DNA from: Spirochaetes bacterium RIFOXYC1_FULL_54_7
GTDB taxonomy: Bacteria > Spirochaetota > Spirochaetia > Treponematales > UBA12059
Reading direction: 5' to 3'
Assembly (NCBI GenBank): GCA_001830645.1
Contig: MIBM01000154.1
Span: 1-9,397, forward strand
Length of the DNA stretch: 9,397 nt
Shown here: positions 5,389 through 9,397 of the stretch, piece after piece
How the letters are laid out: each line of letters starts with the position of its first letter
Position numbering within the stretch: the stretch's first letter is position 1
Program-made: the position numbers and the translations under genes
Notes under the pieces: generated by a model
What the model was told of the DNA's origin: nothing
Databases searched by the model: none
What the model saw: only the letters and a program-made list of their open reading frames with translations

Positions 5389-7502
5389 TTTTCCGCCACC
5401 AACGACTTGGGCTGCTTTACCTGGTACTGCTTGTTGCCGCTGTCCGGAGCATACAAGCCCAGAATCCGGTCGAGGCATTCACCGGAGCTACCATCGAGTA
5501 CGACAGCGAGCAACTGCTTCAGAACATTCTGCACAGTGCTCCAAGCGGTATAGGTGTGGTTGTTGACCGGGTCATAGTCAATGTCAATGATTACATACTG
5601 TCCCTCACTGGTTATAGCCGGGACGAACTGCTTGGTCATAGTGCCAGGATCTTCTATGTTGACGATGCTGATTACAATTATGTCGGTGAGGAGAAGTACC
5701 GGCAAATAGCGGGAAAAGGCAGTGGCACCGCAGAGATACGATGGCTCCATAAGGATGGACACATCCTGTACATCATCCGCTCTTCCATACCGCTGGATCC
5801 TCTGGATCTTTCCCGGAGGGTGGTGTTTACAGTGCAGGATATCAGCGACAAGGTTGCCGCGGCAACCGCACTGAGGCGACAGACCGACTTGTTCATCATC
5901 ATACTATCCATTTTTGCCGTTCTCCAGTTGGTGTTGATTGCATATCTGGCTAGATTACTGGGTGCGCGCAGACAGCTCACAGCAAGCCTGGGCGAATCCC
6001 GCCGCATGTTGCTGGATGTGATAGATACCATCCCGGTCCGGGTTTTCTGGAAAGACCTGCAGCTGCGCTATCTGGGCTGCAATCGTTTGTTCGCCCAGGA
6101 CGCCAGGGAAATGGAACCTGCGGCAATGATAGGCAAAGATGATTACAGCATGGCCCGGGCCACACAAGCCGACTTGTACCAGGCAGACGATCGTAGCGTT
6201 CTGGACAGCGGCATAGCCAAACTCAATTATGAGGAACCCCAGGGCAGTTCCAGCATAACACCCATCTACTTGCGAACCTCAAAAATTCCTTTACGGAACA
6301 TGCAGGGACAGATCTACGGCGTTCTAGGGGTATATGAAGATATTACCGAAGCCAAACGTACAGAAGAACTGCTGCGTAAACAGGAAAAAGACCTCCGGGC
6401 CTTGAACGAGACCCTGGAAGATCGAATAGCCAATCGAACCAGGGAGCTGGATAGTCTGAACAATGATCTATTGAAGGTAAATGCTGAATTGAGACATGCC
6501 CTCGACACCTTGAAAGAGACCCAGGACTCCCTCATCAACTCCGAAAAACTGGCGGCCCTTGGCCAGCTGGTTGCCGGTATAGCCTACGGACTAAATACGC
6601 CACTGGGGGCCATCAGCTCGTCAACCGGTTCCTTGATGGAGATAATCGAAGCCAGGTTGGCAACTGTCTCCCGGGCCATTGCCGGATTCCCTGACGAAGT
6701 CAGGACCTGGTTCGAGGCAAGACTGCCACAGATACTCGATGGAGAGCTGGAACAAACGTTGGCGGTAAATTTACATATGCTCCGGAAGAAATTCAAAGTC
6801 CGGGTGACTGAAACCGGGTTGACGGTCCCGGAGGAGTTCATCGACGCCGTTATCGAAACACAACTCGACAAGGATCCTGAAATCCTGAGCTTGTCGGCTC
6901 GCCATCCGCAAACCAAAGATGCTGTTGATACCCTGGCTAGACTGGCCAACGTACGCAGGATTACCCAGATAATTAATCTGACTTCGGGAAAAGCATCCAA
7001 TGTTGTATCGGCCCTCCTGCACCATGTCCACCGGGAAGAAAACACAGAAAAATCATCGATGGAGCGAGCTAAGGAAATTGACAATATCCTGACCCTGTAC
7101 AGCAATCAGCTCAAGGACGGCATCACTCTGAGCCGGAGCTACAACAACGCCGGCAAGATCGAAGGAGACCGGAGCAAACTGAACCAGGTGTGGCTCAATC
7201 TGATCCGCAATGCCCTTCAGGCCATGAACTATCACGGCAAGCTAACCATAGGAATAGAAGCCTTCGATGTCCAGGTGGAAGTCCTGGTGAAGGACTCAGG
7301 TCCGGGTATACCCGAGCATCTTCATCAGCGTATATTCGAACCCTTCTTCACCACCAAGAAAAGGGGAGAAGGCACTGGCCTGGGTCTGGATATCTGCAGA
7401 TCCATAATTGCCTCCCATGGAGGCAGCATGGATTTTGAAAGCCGCCCAGGCTGTACCGTATTCCAGGTAAGGTTACCAACAGGCTTGGTCGACACATACT
7501 GA
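5385..7502 (+). CDS. Membrane PAS sensor histidine kinase-like protein lacking the phosphoacceptor His
   Basis: In order, the 705-residue protein shows an N-terminal signal/anchor segment (residues 8-20, ending RSIQAQ), PAS domain 1 (about 42-160, with NDYILSLTGYSRDELLG and VVFTVQDISDK), one membrane helix (about 168-192), PAS domain 2 (about 203-325), a coiled coil (about 325-385), an H-box helix with a long spacer, and a HATPase domain with N-box NLIRNALQAM (605-614), G1 DSGPGIPE (637-644), FEPFFTTKK and G2 GEGTGLGLDI (661-670). The H-box reads EKLAALGQLVAGIAYGLNTPLGAI in overlapping segments; relatives have GIAHEINTPLGAI, so Tyr401 (TAC, 6585-6587) replaces the phosphorylated His and Gly402 the next Glu. 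The roughly 150-residue spacer before the N-box is normal for this kinase subfamily. ATG 5385 overlaps the upstream stop (ATGA) and has no Shine-Dalgarno, so translation probably depends on coupling to the broken response regulator gene. Confidence 0.88.
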   Translation: MIFRHQRLGLLYLVLLVAAVRSIQAQNPVEAFTGATIEYDSEQLLQNILHSAPSGIGVVVDRVIVNVNDYILSLTGYSRDELLGHSARIFYVDDADYNYVGEEKYRQIAGKGSGTAEIRWLHKDGHILYIIRSSIPLDPLDLSRRVVFTVQDISDKVAAATALRRQTDLFIIILSIFAVLQLVLIAYLARLLGARRQLTASLGESRRMLLDVIDTIPVRVFWKDLQLRYLGCNRLFAQDAREMEPAAMIGKDDYSMARATQADLYQADDRSVLDSGIAKLNYEEPQGSSSITPIYLRTSKIPLRNMQGQIYGVLGVYEDITEAKRTEELLRKQEKDLRALNETLEDRIANRTRELDSLNNDLLKVNAELRHALDTLKETQDSLINSEKLAALGQLVAGIAYGLNTPLGAISSSTGSLMEIIEARLATVSRAIAGFPDEVRTWFEARLPQILDGELEQTLAVNLHMLRKKFKVRVTETGLTVPEEFIDAVIETQLDKDPEILSLSARHPQTKDAVDTLARLANVRRITQIINLTSGKASNVVSALLHHVHREENTEKSSMERAKEIDNILTLYSNQLKDGITLSRSYNNAGKIEGDRSKLNQVWLNLIRNALQAMNYHGKLTIGIEAFDVQVEVLVKDSGPGIPEHLHQRIFEPFFTTKKRGEGTGLGLDICRSIIASHGGSMDFESRPGCTVFQVRLPTGLVDTY

Positions 7503-7547
7503 TGAATTGCTTATCCGTTTCATCTCCACCCCAGTATATTGGTATGT

Positions 7548-8102
7548 ATGAAACACTTCCTTACCGTGCTTGCACTTTCTTTGGCAGTACCCCTGTCTTC
7601 CCGGATGCAGGCCCAGGAACAACCCAAACAAGGATCCGCAAACCTGAACCCTGCTGGCCAGGACCTGGTCCTGTCAGACTTTCCTGCCGGTCTGTCCCAG
7701 GCTCCGGGCTGGGTCTGGGAGGGTTTTGCCGACACCGTGATGGGCGGCAACTCCAGCCTGGCCAGTCCCGGCATCATAAATACCCCATCGGGACCGGCAT
7801 ATCGACTGACAGGAAAGGTGGTCACCAAGGGCAGCGGCTTCATACAGGTGCGGCTGGACCATCAGGCAGGCCGTTTCGATGCGTCGACCTATACTGGAAT
7901 CGTTGCGGTCAGCCGGAAGCCCATCGGCCGTTTCATCCTCCGATGCCTATCTCGAGCCCAAGCTCAGCTCCAGCCTTGGCATGGTACTCAAGGAAGGCTC
8001 TGGACACACTCAGTCCCCTGGCGTACGGGTAGGGTCTACCCAATGCTGCATACTTGCCTGCGGCCAGGTCATGGTACGGCAGCAGATCCAGATGCGGCTT
8101 GA
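7548..8102 (+). CDS. Exported CIA30-domain-like protein, probably truncated at its 3' end
   Basis: The start is ATG 7548, 45 bases after the kinase stop. A signal peptide is visible (MKHFLTVLALSLAVPL, cleavage near MQAQ, residues 20-23). The mature part resembles the CIA30 family (complex I intermediate-associated protein 30-like, a galactose-binding-like beta sandwich): GWVWEGFADTVMGGNSS with the diagnostic D-x-V-M-G-G-x-S, then LTGKVVTKGSGFIQVRL and FDASTYTGIVAV. Family similarity fades around residues 120-128, where the frame meets the 3' end of the convergent activase gene. The last 56 residues are antisense to that gene and look unlike CIA30, so the expected C-terminal half of the domain is missing. 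No strong ribosome site precedes the ATG. It is either a truncated remnant or an overlapping short variant. The role of bacterial CIA30-like exported proteins is unclear, possibly carbohydrate or envelope binding. Confidence 0.6.
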   Translation: MKHFLTVLALSLAVPLSSRMQAQEQPKQGSANLNPAGQDLVLSDFPAGLSQAPGWVWEGFADTVMGGNSSLASPGIINTPSGPAYRLTGKVVTKGSGFIQVRLDHQAGRFDASTYTGIVAVSRKPIGRFILRCLSRAQAQLQPWHGTQGRLWTHSVPWRTGRVYPMLHTCLRPGHGTAADPDAA

Positions 8103-8937
8103 CAACGGCTGCCCCGTGCTGTCGGCCAGCAAACCCTTGCTGGCTTTGGGCCATGCTGGCCAACATTGCAGCGTATGCAAGAATGCCGCCCATGGCCTGG
8201 TCATTGTCATTGAAGCCTGGTATCACCGGAACACGGAAGACCATCTTTGCACCGCTGTCAGCAAGCCGTTCCATGTTGTCCATCACCATAGACAGGTTGC
8301 CTCCGGTGCCTTCCCTGAAGACCCGGGCATCCGTGTGTTTCAGGTCTACCAACCAGGTAAGGGAGAAATCCAGAAAGGGTTCTATTGTGCCCGGGCCGAT
8401 GGCAAGGCAGGTCTCCATCGCACAGTCCAGGCCCAGCCCGGTAAAACTCCTTACCAGTTCCAGCAAAACCCCTGACTGCAGCAGGGGTTCGCCACCAGAA
8501 AAGGTAACCCCGCCTCCGGAGTTCCTGAAGAAGATTTCGTCCTTCATTACTTCCGCGATTATTTCTCCTGCGGACATCTTTCTCCCAGCCACCCGTATGG
8601 CCAGCGATGGGCATAGCCCGGCAGTTGCTTCCATGGCAGCATGGCTGATCCTAGCATTGGCAGAGCCTGTGGCCGGAACAGGCCTGACAATAGCGATGCG
8701 GCCGGCAGCGTCGCGGTGCATCAGGCCACTGGCCTCCGGCTGCAGGCAAGAGGAGCAGTTTATGCAATGCCGGGGATCAAAGAGTAGTTCGGGCTTTGTT
8801 GCCTGGCTTTCCGGATTCTCACACCAGGTACAGCGAAGCGGGCAGCCTTTGAAAAAGACGATGGTCCGTATACCGTCACCGTCGTGGGTAGAAAAACGCT
8901 GGATATCAAAGATGATCCCATCCATGGCGGCCAGCAT
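7933..8937 (-). CDS. Glycyl-radical-enzyme activating protein (radical SAM, PflA family)
   Basis: This 334-residue radical SAM enzyme would install the glycyl radical on a partner enzyme using SAM and a [4Fe-4S] cluster. The opening IFDIQRFSTHDGDGIRTIVFFKGCPLRCTWCENPES contains the C-x3-C-x2-C cluster motif (Cys32, 36, 39). An inserted ferredoxin-like part follows with Cys58, 61, 64 and a distant Cys109-Pro110, then KMSAGEIIAEVMKDEIFFRNSGGGVTFSGGEP with the SAM-binding GGE at 148-150. The tail GLEIGIGG is the usual family ending, so the gene is complete. Related activases of dehydratase- and decarboxylase-type glycyl radical enzymes commonly carry two ferredoxin clusters (eight Cys); here only four insert Cys are left, enough for one. 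I chose ATG 8937 with GAGGG 9 nt upstream; ATG 8925 and TTG 8943 are alternatives. No glycyl radical enzyme is in the window, so the partner is unknown. It is divergent from the LacI-type regulator. Confidence 0.9.
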   Translation of the reverse strand: MLAAMDGIIFDIQRFSTHDGDGIRTIVFFKGCPLRCTWCENPESQATKPELLFDPRHCINCSSCLQPEASGLMHRDAAGRIAIVRPVPATGSANARISHAAMEATAGLCPSLAIRVAGRKMSAGEIIAEVMKDEIFFRNSGGGVTFSGGEPLLQSGVLLELVRSFTGLGLDCAMETCLAIGPGTIEPFLDFSLTWLVDLKHTDARVFREGTGGNLSMVMDNMERLADSGAKMVFRVPVIPGFNDNDQAMGGILAYAAMLASMAQSQQGFAGRQHGAAVVKPHLDLLPYHDLAAGKYAALGRPYPYARGLSVSRAFLEYHAKAGAELGLEIGIGG

Positions 8938-8946
8938 GCACAACAG

Positions 8947-8951
8947 CCCTC
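8947..8951 (-). promoter_or_regulatory. Shine-Dalgarno site of the activase gene
   Basis: GAGGG on the minus strand, 9 nt before ATG 8937. It favours this start over ATG 8925, which has no ribosome site before it. Confidence 0.5.
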
Positions 8952-8955
8952 ACAT

Positions 8956-8969
8956 AGTCAATATTGACT
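8956..8969. promoter_or_regulatory. Perfect 14-bp palindrome, candidate operator
   Basis: AGTCAATATTGACT reads identically on both strands. It lies in the 107-bp divergent spacer, about 19 bp upstream of the activase start and 75 bp upstream of the LacI-type gene. A third half-site TTGAC lies at 8975-8979, 11 bp from the TTGAC of the palindrome. LacI-family proteins bind even palindromes of this size, so the adjacent regulator is the natural candidate binder. Binding is inferred. Confidence 0.55.
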
Positions 8970-8974
8970 TTGAT

Positions 8975-9003
8975 TTGACAGCCATTCATTTGAATGCCAG
9001 GAT
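8975..9003 (+). promoter_or_regulatory. Candidate promoter of the LacI-family gene with inverted repeat in its spacer
   Basis: A perfect -35 TTGACA (8975-8980) is followed after 17 bp by a weak -10 CAGGAT (8998-9003). The predicted transcript start is near 9010, about 35 bases before the ATG. The inverted repeat CATTC-ATTT-GAATG (8983-8996) falls entirely inside the -35/-10 spacer, where a bound repressor would block RNA polymerase. The -10 is poor, which fits a low-level or activated promoter. Confidence 0.4.
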
Positions 9004-9044
9004 GCGTGTACGATAACGCAACCCGGTATCCCAAGGATTCGCTC

Positions 9045-9397
9045 ATGACGGTCAAGAAAATTGCAGAACTCGCCGGGGTATCCATAGGCACCGTGGACAG
9101 GGTTCTACATAACCGGGGTCGGGTGTCGACCGAAACCCGTACAAAAATACAGACCATCATAGAAAGCTCCGGCTTCACGCCAAATCCCATAGCCCGGAGC
9201 CTCAGACTCAACAAGCCGTACCGCTTCTGCGCCATTCTGCCTCGGAAGGACGAGGACTCAGGCTACTGGGGACTGGCCAACCAGGGCATCCGCGAGGCGG
9301 CGGATGAACTGGTCCACTTTGGTGTGCAGACCAGCATCCTGGAATTCGACCGCTATGACTCGGTCTCCTTCAGAAGCACTCTGGCCACGGCGCGCAA
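9045..9397 (+). CDS. LacI-family transcriptional regulator, N-terminal part (partial at right edge)
   Basis: ATG 9045 has AAGGA 7 nt upstream. The 117 visible residues open with the LacI helix-turn-helix (KKIAELAGVSIGTVDRVLHNRG at residues 4-25, in overlapping segments KKIAELAGVS and GTVDRVLHNRG), then RVSTETRTKIQTIIESSGFTPNPIARSLR, which includes the hinge helix region that reads the DNA minor groove. The sugar-binding-protein-like effector domain begins at about residue 60 (RFCAILPRKDEDSGYWGLANQGIREAADEL) and runs off the window. The TVDRVLH variant, with Asp where LacI itself has Ser, is common in regulators with ABC-type sugar-binding-like domains. It is divergent from the activase and may control it and itself through the palindromes in the shared spacer. 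The effector is unknown, probably a sugar or derivative. Confidence 0.9.
   Translation, partial: MTVKKIAELAGVSIGTVDRVLHNRGRVSTETRTKIQTIIESSGFTPNPIARSLRLNKPYRFCAILPRKDEDSGYWGLANQGIREAADELVHFGVQTSILEFDRYDSVSFRSTLATAR

Noticed and set aside
8054..9016. 320-codon open frame on the + strand opposite the activase gene
   Set aside because: Antisense shadow of the radical SAM gene, low-complexity Ser/Pro/Ala-rich with no motif.

Overview
The window looks like a chromosomal segment of a Gram-negative, at least facultatively anaerobic bacterium. A spirochaete (Spirochaetota) is the best guess. The reasons are exported proteins with cleavable signal peptides, a glycyl-radical-enzyme activase, a UMF1-type MFS carrier, an HD-GYP response regulator paired with a PAS kinase of the long-spacer 'GIAHEINTPLGAI' type, and a LacI-family regulator with the 'TVDRVLHNRG' helix. 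The taxon is an inference from family resemblance; there is no marker gene here.

Layout: (1) bases 1-254, + strand, hold the C-terminal end of a membrane-dipeptidase-like (peptidase M19) gene entering from the left. (2) A minus-strand block follows: a type I phosphodiesterase/nucleotide pyrophosphatase-like protein (2706-4091), then a 12-TM UMF1 MFS transporter (1290-2678, 27 nt gap), then an exported family-3 solute-binding protein (275-1051) after a 238-nt gap that may carry its own promoter. Three copies of CGATTCATT spaced exactly 20 bp apart sit across the phosphodiesterase stop codon and the MFS leader. (3) A plus-strand block follows: an HD-GYP response regulator (4342-5388) broken by two in-frame stop codons, then a PAS sensor kinase (5385-7502) overlapping it by ATGA, then an exported CIA30-domain-like gene (7548-8102) that appears truncated. 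(4) A glycyl-radical-enzyme activase on the minus strand (7933-8937) diverges from a LacI-type regulator (9045 to the right edge). Their 107-bp shared spacer holds a perfect 14-bp palindrome, a perfect TTGACA box and a second inverted repeat.

The main observation is that the two-component module in the middle is degenerate in both partners. The response regulator has TAA at codon 33 and TGA at codon 180 with the frame otherwise kept, and its GYP signature reads GYL. The kinase has an intact ATP-binding domain, but Tyr replaces the phosphoacceptor His in the H-box (GIAYGLNTPLGAI, Tyr401). The simplest reading is recent co-decay of a c-di-GMP-related signalling pair. A kinase kept for a non-canonical role is the alternative. 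No new defence or mobile system was recognised, and no tRNA, rRNA, CRISPR array or insertion sequence was seen. All gaps between genes are shorter than 300 bases.
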